The notes below the pieces were generated by a model. The model saw only the letters and a program-made list of their open reading frames with translations, was not told the DNA's origin and did no database searches. From NCBI GenBank assembly GCA_038141425.1, contig JAYQIC010000011.1, positions 419,515 through 483,514 on the forward strand: a stretch of DNA of 64,000 bases, in the 5' to 3' direction. The position numbers and the translations under genes are program-made. The DNA is from UBA7985 sp038141425 (GTDB taxonomy: Bacteria; Pseudomonadota; Alphaproteobacteria; UBA7985). Shown piece after piece: positions 1-8,807 of the stretch; position 1 is the first letter of the stretch, and each line of letters starts with the position of its first letter.

Positions 1-2
1 AT

Positions 3-401
3 TCGGGCTGGAAAGGTACGGCAGGGAACATCACCCGCGCCCTGATCGATGACATGACGGGGCAGGGCGCCGAGCGCGGGCGGATCAGATTGGCGCTCGG
101 CCCGATGATCCGGCAGGCAAGCTACGAAGTCGGCCCCGAGTTTCCCGACCACTTTCGCGGCGCGGTTGCCAAGCACCGACGCTTTTTCCGCCCCGCTGCC
201 CGGGACGGGTACTTTCTGGGCGACATCGCGGGGATCATCGCGGCGCAGGCCGCTGCCGAAGGTGTTGGCCACTTCGAGGATATCGGCGGAGACACCTACG
301 CCGATCCGTCGCGCTTCTTTTCTGCCCGCCGCAGCGCACACCAGCGCGAACCGGAATTCGGGCGCCTGATATCGGCCATCGTGCTTGGCGGCGCTGCCTG
401 A
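3..401 (+). CDS. pgeF: Peptidoglycan editing factor PgeF (YfiH, laccase-domain), 3' part
   Basis: The frame is open from the window edge (first full codon at base 3), so the 5' end lies outside. The visible 132 codons match the C-terminal half of the YfiH/DUF152 family: GWKGT, then an IRQASYEVGPEF stretch, FFRPA, and a terminal EFGRLISAIVL; the family usually reads CTYADP before FFSYRR, and here TYADPSRFFSARR is seen. Known members are purine nucleoside or muramyl amidase-type enzymes that remove mis-incorporated residues from peptidoglycan precursors. The canonical Cys before TYADP appears as Gly-Asp (GGDTYADP), so a zinc-ligand position may be altered, or misread given the error rate of this sequence. 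Family assignment is firm; activity is not testable from a partial gene. Confidence 0.8.
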   Translation, partial: SGWKGTAGNITRALIDDMTGQGAERGRIRLALGPMIRQASYEVGPEFPDHFRGAVAKHRRFFRPAARDGYFLGDIAGIIAAQAAAEGVGHFEDIGGDTYADPSRFFSARRSAHQREPEFGRLISAIVLGGAA

Positions 402-422
402 TTACAACCATGTAAGGACCAG

Positions 423-470
423 GGTCAGAACTAAGGTCAGAACCAAGGTCAGCACCAAGGTCAGGCCCAA
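423..470 (+). repeat. Four tandem 12-bp repeats
   Basis: Four consecutive copies of a 12-mer, GGTCAGAACTAA-like, at 423-434, 435-446, 447-458 and 459-470, differing at one to three positions. They lie just after the pgeF stop in a 290-bp spacer before prs. No gene is apparent in this spacer; the short frame running through it (385-603) has no coding character. Function unknown. Confidence 0.8.
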
Positions 471-691
471 GCCGAGGCCCGGGTCAACGCCGGCTGAGCG
501 CCGGGTCAGCACGGGGTCCGTTGTCTGCTTGCAAGATTCGCATGCCCGCTTTCGTTCTCATAAGCTGCTGCGTGCGTTGACCCTACGCCCCGCTGTGGTC
601 TAAAGCACGGGCACCACACACTTTCTTGGTGCCAGATGTCGTCCTGCCGGTCCCCGGCGCGGCGAGCACTCTCGGAGCCGGAGCAAAATCG

Positions 692-1633
692 ATGCGTATT
701 CTCAGCGGCAACTCCAACCGTCCGTTGGCCGAAGCTATTTCGCGCTACCTCGACGTCCGCCTGACCCAGGCCGACGTGCGGCGGTTCAATGACAAAGAAA
801 TCTACGTCGAAATCCAGGAGAACGTCCGGGGCGAAGACGTCTTTCTGATCCAGCCGACCAGTTACCCTGCCAACGACCACCTGATGGAGCTGCTGGTTGC
901 GATCGACGCCCTGCGCCGCGGGTCGGCCGGGCGGATCACCGCGGTTATTCCCTACTACGGCTATGCCCGTCAGGACCGGAAGAGCTCGCCGCGCTCGCCC
1001 ATCTCTGCGCGTCTGGTCGCCAACCTGATCGAAACCGCCGGTGCCGACCGGGTGCTGACCCTCGACCTGCACGCGGGCCAGATCCAGGGCTTCTTCGACA
1101 TCCCGACCGATAACCTTTTTGCCGCGCCGATGTTCGCGCAGGAAATCCGTCGCGTTCACCGCGACGACTGCTCGAACGTCATGATCGTCTCGCCCGACGT
1201 CGGTGGTGTGGTCCGTGCCCGCGCGGTCGCCAAGGCGATCGAAGCCGACCTCGCCATCATCGATAAGCGTCGCCCCAAGGCCGGTCTGGCCGAGGTCATG
1301 AACGTCATCGGTGACGTCGACGGCAAGCACTGCATCCTGATCGACGATATCGTCGATACCGCAGGCACGCTGTGCAAGGCCGCTGAAGCGCTGGTCAAGA
1401 ACGGAGCGATTTCCGTTTCGGCCTACGCCACCCACGGCGTTCTGTCCGGACCGGCCGTTGCCAATATCGACGCGTCCGAGATCAGCGACGTGGTCGTCAC
1501 GGATTCCATCCAACCCTCTGAGTCGGTCGTGGCCTGCGAGAAAATCCGCGCCATGAGCATCGCAGAGCTGATGGGTGAAGCCATTCGCCGGGTTTCCAAC
1601 GAAGAGTCGGTCTCGACCCTCTTCAATATTTAA
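692..1633 (+). CDS. prs: Ribose-phosphate pyrophosphokinase
   Basis: 313-residue enzyme making PRPP from ribose 5-phosphate and ATP, feeding purine, pyrimidine, His, Trp and NAD synthesis in the cytoplasm. Start chosen at ATG 692 (MRILSGNSNRPLA), where family homology begins; an upstream in-frame ATG at 626 would add 22 unrelated residues. Landmarks are FNDKEIYVEI, the flexible catalytic loop around YYGYARQDRK, the metal-binding DLHAGQIQGFFD and the PRPP loop DDIVDTAGTL. Length is typical of class I PRPP synthetases. It heads the prs-rplY-pth-ychF order common in alphaproteobacteria. Confidence 0.97.
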   Translation: MRILSGNSNRPLAEAISRYLDVRLTQADVRRFNDKEIYVEIQENVRGEDVFLIQPTSYPANDHLMELLVAIDALRRGSAGRITAVIPYYGYARQDRKSSPRSPISARLVANLIETAGADRVLTLDLHAGQIQGFFDIPTDNLFAAPMFAQEIRRVHRDDCSNVMIVSPDVGGVVRARAVAKAIEADLAIIDKRRPKAGLAEVMNVIGDVDGKHCILIDDIVDTAGTLCKAAEALVKNGAISVSAYATHGVLSGPAVANIDASEISDVVVTDSIQPSESVVACEKIRAMSIAELMGEAIRRVSNEESVSTLFNI

Positions 1634-1726
1634 CCGGGACCGTCGTCCCGGTCTGGACTTTGCCTCTACCCCAGCCCGGCAGCTTTCTGACACTTGAATT
1701 CTTACCTTTGAACAGGAGACGTCCCC

Positions 1727-2374
1727 ATGGACATCGCAATGACTATTCCGGCCAAGGCTAAGGCCGGTGCCGGCAAGACCGCAGCAAAGGCCGCCCGTAA
1801 GGAAGGCCTCGTTCCCGCCGTGATCTACGGTGGTGCCGCTGACCCTGAAATGGTGGCGATCGATCCCCGCCCGATCTGGAAGGGCCTCAATGAGCGTGGC
1901 TTCTTCGCCAAGGTCATGGCGCTGGACGTCGATGGCAAGCAGATGAACGTTCTGCCCCGCGATGTGCAGTTCGACCGCGTCACCGATCAGCCGATCCACG
2001 TCGACTTCATGCGCGTCGACCCCGAGACCATCGTCAAGGTCCGGGTCCCGGTCGATTTCGTCAACGAAGCCGACTCTCCGGGCCTGAAGCGCGGCGCGGT
2101 TCTCAACGTCGTCCGTCACTCGGTCGAGGTGCGCTGCAAAGCCGGTGAAATCCCGACCAAGTTCGACGCCGACCTCGCCGGCCTGCAGATCAACGACGCC
2201 GTGAAGTACTCCATGGTGCAGGTCAGCGGTAACGTCACCCCGACCATCGTCGGCCGTGACTTCGTGATCGCAACCGTGACCGCACCATCCGCACTGAAGC
2301 GTCAGATGATGGATCAGGCTGCTGCTGCTGCCGGTGGCGACGGCGAGGCCGAAGGCGGCGAAGCCGAGGCATAG
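1727..2374 (+). CDS. rplY: 50S ribosomal protein L25, long (CTC/TL5) form
   Basis: 215 residues. The N-terminal half is the L25 5S-rRNA-binding domain (GKTAAKAARKEGLVPAVIYGG signature region), followed by the TL5/CTC beta domain (about residues 95-190) and an acidic Ala/Gly/Glu tail. The longer form is usual outside the gamma-proteobacteria. The start at 1727 follows AGGAGA with good spacing; Met5 is an alternative start. It lies 93 bp after prs and ahead of pth. Confidence 0.95.
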   Translation: MDIAMTIPAKAKAGAGKTAAKAARKEGLVPAVIYGGAADPEMVAIDPRPIWKGLNERGFFAKVMALDVDGKQMNVLPRDVQFDRVTDQPIHVDFMRVDPETIVKVRVPVDFVNEADSPGLKRGAVLNVVRHSVEVRCKAGEIPTKFDADLAGLQINDAVKYSMVQVSGNVTPTIVGRDFVIATVTAPSALKRQMMDQAAAAAGGDGEAEGGEAEA

Positions 2375-2496
2375 GCTGGATCGGATCCGGCCTGACGGCC
2401 CTGGCCAGCCGTTGCAACCCACCGGCCTGGCCCCGGGGCCTGGCCCGGGCTGTTCCACTGACCGCTGCCCGCTGAAGACAGACCGGAGCACGGACC

Positions 2497-3227
2497 ATGC
2501 ATATTCTTGTTGGCCTGGGTAATCCCGGGCGACAGTACGAGGGCCACCGGCATAACGTCGGGTTTATGGCCCTCGACCTGTTCGCCTCTAGTTTCGGTGC
2601 GCCGAAGTGGAAGGAGCGTGCGCAGGCCAAGGTCGCCGAGGTCCGCATCGATGGCGAGAAGGTGGTTCTGGTCAAGCCGCAGAGTTTCATGAACAAATCC
2701 GGGCAGCCGCTTCGGCACGTGCTGGATTTCTGGAAGCTCAAAGCCGACGCGGTAACCGTGTTCTACGACGAGCTCGATCTGCCCCCTCCAAGGTGCGGAT
2801 CAAGCGCGGTGGTGGTTCGGGTGGTCACAACGGCATCAAGTCGCTGGACGCCCACATCGGGCAGAACTACCGCCGGGTGCGCATCGGCATCGGTCATCCG
2901 GGCCATAAGGACCGGGTTCCGGCCTACGTGCTGCATGACTTCGGCAAGGACGACCGCCGCCGGATCGACACCCTGCTCGAGGTCATGGCCGACAATCTGC
3001 CCCGGTTGCTCAGCGGTGATGAGTCCGGGTTCATGAGCCTGTCGATGCAGGCGCTGGATGCCCCCGCCTCTGGCGCCAAGCCCGCTAAACGCAGCGGCAG
3101 CAGCGGCACCAATACGCCCGTTGCGGCGCCGACCAAGGTTATCGGTAAGGGGCCGCCCACCGCTATGGGGGCCGCTCTGTCCCGCCTGCTCAACCGGGGG
3201 AAATCCTCCCCCGACCAAGACGATTGA
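2497..3227 (+). CDS. pth: Peptidyl-tRNA hydrolase (frameshifted in this sequence)
   Basis: Hydrolyses peptidyl-tRNA released from stalled ribosomes. The first 97 codons carry the family start (GLGNPG), the catalytic His19 in HRHNVGF and the FMNKSGQ loop; homology continues in the next frame with VRIKRGGGSGGHNGIKS. The join is at a run of five C (2782-2786), where six would restore the frame, so I read this as one gene with a one-base deletion. The reconstructed protein has an extra Ala/Ser/Lys-rich tail of about 50 residues beyond the usual 190. The gene is essential in most bacteria, which favours sequencing error over inactivation. Confidence 0.92.
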
Positions 3228-3302
3228 CGCCCGAGGGGCGCAACCCGCCCCCCGTAAGCCGCGAAGTGGCGCGGTCCGGAACAGAACAAGGACACACAGA
3301 CC

Positions 3303-4399
3303 ATGGGATTCAACTGCGGTATCGTCGGGCTGCCCAACGTCGGTAAATCGACGCTGTTCAACGCGCTGACCGAAACGGCAGCGGCAGAAGCGGCCAACTA
3401 CCCCTTCTGCACCATCGAGCCGAACACGGGCCGCGTGGCGGTTCCAGACCCGCGACTGGACGCTATCGCCGACATTGCGCAGAGCGCCAAGGTGCTGCCG
3501 ACCCAGCTCGAAGTTGTCGATATCGCCGGGCTGGTCCGGGGGCATCCAAGGGCGAAGGCCTCGGCAACCAGTTCCTCGCCAACATCCGCGAAACCGACGC
3601 CATCCTGCACGTGCTGCGCTGCTTCGACGGTGAAGTCACCCACGTCGAAGGCTCGGTCGACCCCGTGCGCGACGCCGAGACTGTCACCACCGAGCTGATG
3701 ATTGCCGACCTCGACGCCGTGGAAAAGCGAATGGCCAAGGAATCCAAGCGCGCGCAGTCGGGCGACAAGGAAGCCCGGCAGCTGATGTCGATCCTTGAGC
3801 CGCTGGCCGCTGCGCTGACCGAAGGTAAGACCGCCCGCACCGTCGAGTTTTCGCCCGAAGAGATGAAGACCGTGCGCCAGCTGCAACTGCTGACCGCTAA
3901 GCCGGTGCTCTACGTCTGTAACGTCGGCGAGGAAGACGCCGCTGAGGGCAACCACCATTCCGCCGCCGTGTTCGAACTGGCCGAGCGCGAGGGTGCCAGC
4001 GCCATCCTCATTTCCGCTGCGATCGAGGCTGAGATTGCTGCGCTGCCCACCGAAGACGACAAGCGCGAATTCCTCGAAACCCTTGGCCTGCAGGAAACCG
4101 GGCTGGCGCGTCTGATCCGACGGGGCTATGGCCTGCTCGACCTGCTGACCTTTTTCACCGCGGGACCAAAGGAAGCCCGCGCCTGGACCGTGCGCACCGG
4201 CGCGACCGCGCCACAGGCGGCCGGCGCGATTCATACTGATTTCGAGCGTGGCTTTATCCGGGCGGAGACCATCGCCTACGACGACTTCATTGCCTGCGGC
4301 GGTGAAGCCGGCGCCAAGGATGCGGGAAAGCTGCGGGTCGAAGGCAAGGACTACGTCGCCAAGGATGGCGACATCTTCCACTTCCGCTTCAACGTCTGA
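3303..4399 (+). CDS. ychF: Ribosome-associated ATPase YchF (OLA1 family; frameshifted)
   Basis: TRAFAC P-loop protein that binds ribosomes and preferentially hydrolyses ATP. Seen: the Walker A GLPNVGKST near the start, the DIAGLVRG switch, the NVGE form of the G4 motif (NxxE replaces NKxD, the hallmark of this ATP-preferring family), and a C-terminal TGS domain ending in GDIFHFRFNV. The frame breaks at a five-G run (3538-3542) where six G would give VRGASKGEGLGNQF. Both halves are otherwise complete, and the summed length of about 366 residues is normal. It sits 75 bp after pth. Confidence 0.95.
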
Positions 4400-4447
4400 G
4401 AGGCTGGTTGGGCGCTAGTTGAGGCGGGACAGGGTGCCCGAGCGGCA

Positions 4448-4816
4448 CTACCCGAAGAAACAGGCCTTGATGGTCAGGTTGTCGCGCGACGCGGGCTGCA
4501 CCAGTGCGTTCATGACCGGCTGGGACCCGGCGGGCATCTTCAGCTTGCCCTTGTAACTGCCATCTGGCTGGCGACGCAGGCCGTGCAGCAGCTGCCGGTT
4601 CAGCACCTCCCGACGGTTGATCTTCTCCCCGACCACCGCGGCGATTTTCCCGCACAGAACGGCGTCCTCGCCGCAGTTGTAGAGCTCGACGATCGCCTGC
4701 ATGCCCTGCATCGGGCTGTCCATCCGCCAGTAGCCCTGCAGCGGGTTGGCCTGCGCGAACGCACCGCCACCGACAAGGCTGATCAGGATAGAGACGGCAA
4801 AAGACTTGAGCAGCAT
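4448..4816 (-). CDS. Small secreted DUF2147-like protein (copy 1)
   Basis: 122 residues with a clear signal peptide (MLLKSFAVS..., cleavage near AFAQA). The mature part has PLQGYWRMDS, an ELYNCGEDAVLCGKI stretch with two cysteines and a C-terminal Cys-Phe-Phe-Gly, resembling the DUF2147 family of periplasmic small proteins. The start at 4816 is the Met opening the signal peptide; upstream codons in frame overlap the neighbour and are not coding-like. Role unknown. It is a paralogue of the next gene upstream at 4948-5334. Confidence 0.72.
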   Translation of the reverse strand: MLLKSFAVSILISLVGGGAFAQANPLQGYWRMDSPMQGMQAIVELYNCGEDAVLCGKIAAVVGEKINRREVLNRQLLHGLRRQPDGSYKGKLKMPAGSQPVMNALVQPASRDNLTIKACFFG

Positions 4817-4947
4817 GCGATGCAAATTCCGAGTAACGACGGTGCTACCCCCGAAAAACGCAAAAACCGGACCTGAACAGCGTTCAGACCCGGCTTGAGA
4901 AGAAAAAACATCGGATTTTAGGGAGTGGAGCTCTCCCGGCCGCAGGC

Positions 4948-5334
4948 TTACTGCATCCGGGTCATGGTCCCCTTGCACACGGGCAGGAAGCACGAGCTGT
5001 AGGAAATCGTCACCGCGTCCTGAACCTTGATGGTCACCTTTGAGTCGCCGACGAAGCTCACCGGTGGGTTGATGATGCCTTCGAACGTGCCGGCGCGGCG
5101 TGGCTGAACCGACCGGATCAGCAGATAGTTTTGCTGCCCTGCGGCCAGCTCGCCCTGATAGGCGCGCACGATGCGGGCGCACAGGCCCGTGCCGTCTTCA
5201 CAGTCGTACATCTGAACGACGGCTTGCACGCCATCCCAGGCTTTGTTGTCCAGCCACATGCCGCGTAGGTCCTGGGCCAGCGATGGAGACGCGACGCTGA
5301 CGGCCGCGACGAGAGAGAAGAGAAGGGCGCGCAT
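4948..5334 (-). CDS. Small secreted DUF2147-like protein (copy 2)
   Basis: 128 residues. Signal peptide of about 20 residues (MRALLFSLVAAVSVASPSLA), then RGMWLDNKAWDGVQAVVQMY, DCEDGTGLCARIV, INPPVSF and a C-terminal pair of cysteines (SSCFLPVCKG). Spacing of the GLCARIV and ELYNCGED-type motifs matches copy 1, so these are diverged tandem duplicates with a gap of about 130 bp. Four cysteines suggest disulfides in the periplasm. No function assigned. Confidence 0.75.
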   Translation of the reverse strand: MRALLFSLVAAVSVASPSLAQDLRGMWLDNKAWDGVQAVVQMYDCEDGTGLCARIVRAYQGELAAGQQNYLLIRSVQPRRAGTFEGIINPPVSFVGDSKVTIKVQDAVTISYSSCFLPVCKGTMTRMQ

Positions 5335-5451
5335 GACAACCTCTTTTTGCGAGAACTTCGGTTGTCAGTTGAAACTAGGCCGACCGCAGCGCGTGGCAAT
5401 ATTAGCGTGCGCTGAAAATTACTTGATCAATCCTGCGCGCGGGGTCGCGGC

Positions 5452-6327
5452 TCAGCTGCCGTCCGTGAACACCGCGTAGGCTCCGCCTGCATCGCCCGGA
5501 TAGACGATATAGCCGCGATAGCCCGCTGTCGCCGGGCGGAAGGCGACCCCGGAATTGGCGAGGAACTCGCCGGTTTTGGTAAGATCCTCGACCTGGTAGA
5601 CGACCGCCTCGTGGGCTTCGGCGTCGGGATAGATCTGCGCCCAGTCCTCGCCGCTATAGAATTCGAGATCGGCACCGATCGGCTTTGCGATGCTGCCGGT
5701 AAGCTTGCCGGTGAGCAGGGCCTCGTAGCCTTCGCCTAGCTTGCTGCCATCGGCCATCCGCATCTGCACCGCGCGGATCCCAACTGTGCCGTTTTCGTGG
5801 TGAACAAAGCGGTCGGCCCAGACCGCCTGCGGGGTCAGGTGCTCGCAGACGAACAGTGGCACGGGCGAGAACGGCCCGCGCTGCGGCCGCACCAGCTTGA
5901 ACGACGCGCGCTGGGACATGCCCGGCACGACCTCGACGTTGCGGTGCAGGTTCTCGATGCCCAGATGCGCCAGCCCGTTGTCATCAAAGGCGGCGGCGGC
6001 CAGCTCTGCCCGTCCCTTAAGCGCCAGCGACAGCAGGCCTTCGCCCTGTTCAGCCAGATGTTCTTCGAGGCCGTTGGTGCCGATGCTGGCGTCGCGCACG
6101 CCAAGGATCTCGAGGTAGTCGCCATGGTCATCCAGTCCCCGGAACATGACACAGGTATTGGCCGTGCCCCAGCCAACATGGGCGGTGATGTCGGTGGTGG
6201 TGAAGCCGAGCTTGTGCGCCTGCGCCTGCGCAGCCTCAAGATCGGATACCGCCAGAATGACGTGGTCTAGACCGATGATGGGCGCATCGCCCGGAACGTC
6301 CGGGTGGTCTGTGACAACTGAGAACAT
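5452..6327 (-). CDS. VOC superfamily (glyoxalase-like) protein
   Basis: 291 residues from Met at 6327; an in-frame ATG at 6357 would add ten residues. Residues near 17-30 (IIGLDHVILAVSDLE) are the classic opening of a vicinal-oxygen-chelate domain with its metal-binding His, and a second module starts around HLGIENLHRNVEVVP. Length and layout fit the glyoxalase-like domain (Glyoxalase_3) proteins. Substrate cannot be predicted. It stands alone between the DUF2147 pair and the terminator after petC. Confidence 0.75.
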   Translation of the reverse strand: MFSVVTDHPDVPGDAPIIGLDHVILAVSDLEAAQAQAHKLGFTTTDITAHVGWGTANTCVMFRGLDDHGDYLEILGVRDASIGTNGLEEHLAEQGEGLLSLALKGRAELAAAAFDDNGLAHLGIENLHRNVEVVPGMSQRASFKLVRPQRGPFSPVPLFVCEHLTPQAVWADRFVHHENGTVGIRAVQMRMADGSKLGEGYEALLTGKLTGSIAKPIGADLEFYSGEDWAQIYPDAEAHEAVVYQVEDLTKTGEFLANSGVAFRPATAGYRGYIVYPGDAGGAYAVFTDGS

Positions 6328-6428
6328 GGGCTGATTTCTCCACCAGTGCGGGGGCAAGTGGCGGCACTCTAGAGCAAAGCCGGGGCGAATTGAACGCCCT
6401 TGGCGGCAGGGAGGCTGGGGACAACAAA

Positions 6429-6455
6429 AAAGGCTGCGGGGGTGCCGCAGCCTTT
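6429..6455 (-). terminator. Rho-independent terminator after petABC
   Basis: Perfect 11-bp stem, AAAGGCTGCGG (6429-6439) with CCGCAGCCTTT (6445-6455), loop of five. On the minus strand the stem is followed by T residues (complement of ACAACAAAA). It lies about 55 bp past the petC stop. Confidence 0.85.
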
Positions 6456-6510
6456 CTTCCTTGGTCCCGCTCGGATACCTGTCTTTCGATGGTTGATCTC
6501 GCGACCCGGC

Positions 6511-7326
6511 CTAGTGATCTGGTTCTGGGCCACCCTCGGCTTCGAGGCGGCTGTGCACCTGCGCCGCAACGATGCGGTAGGCGAAGAACGAGATGATGGT
6601 CAGCGCCAGCATGTACAGCACGACCACGATGCCCCACTTGTGGCGGGCTTCGAGGTACGGGTCAGCCGCCCAGTTGAGGAAGGCCGTCACGTCGCGGGAC
6701 TGCTGCTCCAGCGTTGGCACGGTGCCGTCAGGGTATTCGAAGTCGGACATATCCGCAGGCCATGGGTTCGGCATGGCGATCACGGGCATGACCTTGTTGT
6801 AGTAGGCGCCCTCTGGCTGCTCGTGGGCATCGTCGTAGCCGGTCAGCAGCGCGTAGATGTAGTCCGCCCCGCCAATGCGCGAGCGCGCCATGGTGGACAG
6901 GTCCGGTGGTGCCTTGCCGTAGGTGGCGGTAGCGCGCTTGGGGTTACCCAGCGCCCAGGGGAAGGTGTCGTTCAGCACGCCCGGGCGGGTGTCGTCTTCG
7001 CCGTCGTCGTTGATGTACGGAATTTCGTAGTTCGACGCGATGGCCTTGGCCACGTCTTCACCGGTCTGACCTTCCAGCAGCTCCCAGCCCAGATCGGCGA
7101 GGGAGGAGAAGCGCACCAGACCCAGCGAGTGACAGGCCTGGCAGCGGGTCTGGTAGATGTAGAGACCGCGCTGGAGCTGGCGCTCGTCGTAGTGGCCCAG
7201 TGGGCCTGTGAAGGTCCAGCTTTGCGAGTCGACCGGTCCGGCTTCTTCGGCTTGGGCTGGCGCAGCGGCGACGGCCACGAGGGTGGCAGCGGCGCTGAGG
7301 GTTTTGATCAATGTTCCGAAACGCAT
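6511..7326 (-). CDS. petC: Cytochrome c1 of the bc1 complex
   Basis: 271-residue haem protein passing electrons from the Rieske protein to cytochrome c. Seen: a signal peptide ending at AQA-EE, the covalent haem site CQACH (about residues 61-65), the Met axial-ligand region MPVIAMPNPWP and a C-terminal membrane anchor (GIVVVLYMLALTIISFFAYRI shortened here). Length is typical. It is the last gene of petA-petB-petC and ends before a strong terminator. Confidence 0.96.
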   Translation of the reverse strand: MRFGTLIKTLSAAATLVAVAAAPAQAEEAGPVDSQSWTFTGPLGHYDERQLQRGLYIYQTRCQACHSLGLVRFSSLADLGWELLEGQTGEDVAKAIASNYEIPYINDDGEDDTRPGVLNDTFPWALGNPKRATATYGKAPPDLSTMARSRIGGADYIYALLTGYDDAHEQPEGAYYNKVMPVIAMPNPWPADMSDFEYPDGTVPTLEQQSRDVTAFLNWAADPYLEARHKWGIVVVLYMLALTIISFFAYRIVAAQVHSRLEAEGGPEPDH

Positions 7327-7398
7327 GAACGATGCTTTCTTAAATGAGGGTCTGGCGTCGGCGGAATGGGACGGGCCGGGGCCCGTCCCACGAAAAGG

Positions 7399-8802
7399 TC
7401 AGTCGGCCTTGGTCATCGGCTTGGCAGCCGCCGCTGCAGCGGCAACGGCACCCCCGCCCTGGCTCGATGGCAGCACAGGTTCGGAGATCGAGGCCGGCAG
7501 CGTCCGGGTCCGTTCGAACAGACCCAGCACCGGCATCAGCACGATGAAGAAACCGAAGTAGTAAAGCATGAACAGGACGCCCCACTGCTGGGTCGAACCC
7601 CAGACGAAGCCGTTCTCGGCTTCGAAGCCAAGTGGGATGCGGCCGAACGGCGTCGGGATGAAGAAGGCTTCACCCGAGGTCTGCGCCCCGACCAGCGCGA
7701 GGATCAAGCAGGTCAGCACGAAGCCCCAGAACGCCAGACGGTACAGCGGCCGGAAGCGCGCGGACCGCACCGGAGAGGTGTCGAGCCATGGCAGCAGGAA
7801 CAGCACGCCGAGCGAGCCACCCATGGCGAGGGCGCCCAGCTGCTTACCGGTGATCACCAGACCGAAGATGTTCAGGTCCCAGGTAAAGACCTTCAGGATC
7901 GCGTAGAACGGCAGCAGGTACCATTCGGGCACGATGTGGGACGGCAGGTTGTAGTCGGTCGGCTGGTTGTTGATCGCTTCGGCCAGACGCTCCGGCGCCC
8001 AGGCCACAACGGCCAGATAGATGGTGAAGAACACCGACAGGCCGAAGATGTCCTTGAAGGTGTAGTAGGGGTGGAAGGACACGGTGTCCTTTTTCGACTT
8101 GATGTCGACACCCAGTGGGTTGTTGGAGCCCACAGTCTGCAGCGTCAGAATGTGCAGAATCACCACGCCAGCGAGGATGAACGGCAGCAGGAAGTGCAGC
8201 GCAAAGAAGCGGTTCAGGAGTGCGTCATCCACGTCCTCACCCCCGCGCAGCAGCATCAGGATATCGTCGCCCAGAACCGGGATTGCGGTGAAGACCTGGG
8301 TGATCACCTCAGCGGCAGCGAAGGACATCACGCCCCACACCAGCGAGTAGCCAAGGAAGGCAATCGCCATCATCAGGATCAGGATGATACAGCCCAGAAT
8401 CCACAGCAGTTCGCGCGGTGCTTTGTACGAGCCGTAGTAGAGGCTGCGGAACATGTGGAAGATCACGGCGATGAAGAAGAACGACGCCCCGACCGAGTGG
8501 ATGTAACGCAGGAACATCCCGCCCTTCACGTCGCGCATGATGTGCTCGACCGAGCGGAAGGCCTGGTTAATGCCGTAGGTATCTTCCTGCACCGATGGTT
8601 TGTAGTGCATAGCAAGGAACAGACCGGTGACGATCATCACCAGCAGCATGATCCCGGAGATCGAGCCGAAGTTCCACCAGTAGTTCAGGTTCTTGGGGTA
8701 GGCGTGCTTCGTCATCGAGTAGTGCACGGCACGCAGAATAGGGAGACGTTCGTCAAAGCCCTTGAGCAGGGGATTGGTGAACGGTGAACGAGAGCCAGCC
8801 AT
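7399..8802 (-). CDS. petB: Cytochrome b of the bc1 complex
   Basis: 467-residue, eight-helix membrane subunit with the Qo and Qi quinone sites. Two His pairs (in YIHSVGASFFFIAVIFHMF and FFALHFLLPFILAGVVILH) supply the four haem ligands, and PEWY marks the ef loop of the Qo site. The cd1 region reads YSLVWGVMSFAAAEVIT where most bacteria have a version of YVLPWGQMSFWGATVIT, an unusual divergence at the quinol pocket. The C-terminus carries an Ala/Gly-rich extension. It is preceded by petA with a 5-bp gap. Confidence 0.96.
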   Translation of the reverse strand: MAGSRSPFTNPLLKGFDERLPILRAVHYSMTKHAYPKNLNYWWNFGSISGIMLLVMIVTGLFLAMHYKPSVQEDTYGINQAFRSVEHIMRDVKGGMFLRYIHSVGASFFFIAVIFHMFRSLYYGSYKAPRELLWILGCIILILMMAIAFLGYSLVWGVMSFAAAEVITQVFTAIPVLGDDILMLLRGGEDVDDALLNRFFALHFLLPFILAGVVILHILTLQTVGSNNPLGVDIKSKKDTVSFHPYYTFKDIFGLSVFFTIYLAVVAWAPERLAEAINNQPTDYNLPSHIVPEWYLLPFYAILKVFTWDLNIFGLVITGKQLGALAMGGSLGVLFLLPWLDTSPVRSARFRPLYRLAFWGFVLTCLILALVGAQTSGEAFFIPTPFGRIPLGFEAENGFVWGSTQQWGVLFMLYYFGFFIVLMPVLGLFERTRTLPASISEPVLPSSQGGGAVAAAAAAAKPMTKAD

Positions 8803-8807
8803 CAGAC

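Noticed and set aside
506..2491. 661-residue open frame on the minus strand opposite prs and rplY
   Set aside because: It is the antisense of two well-supported genes, has no family features and arises from high GC at third positions.
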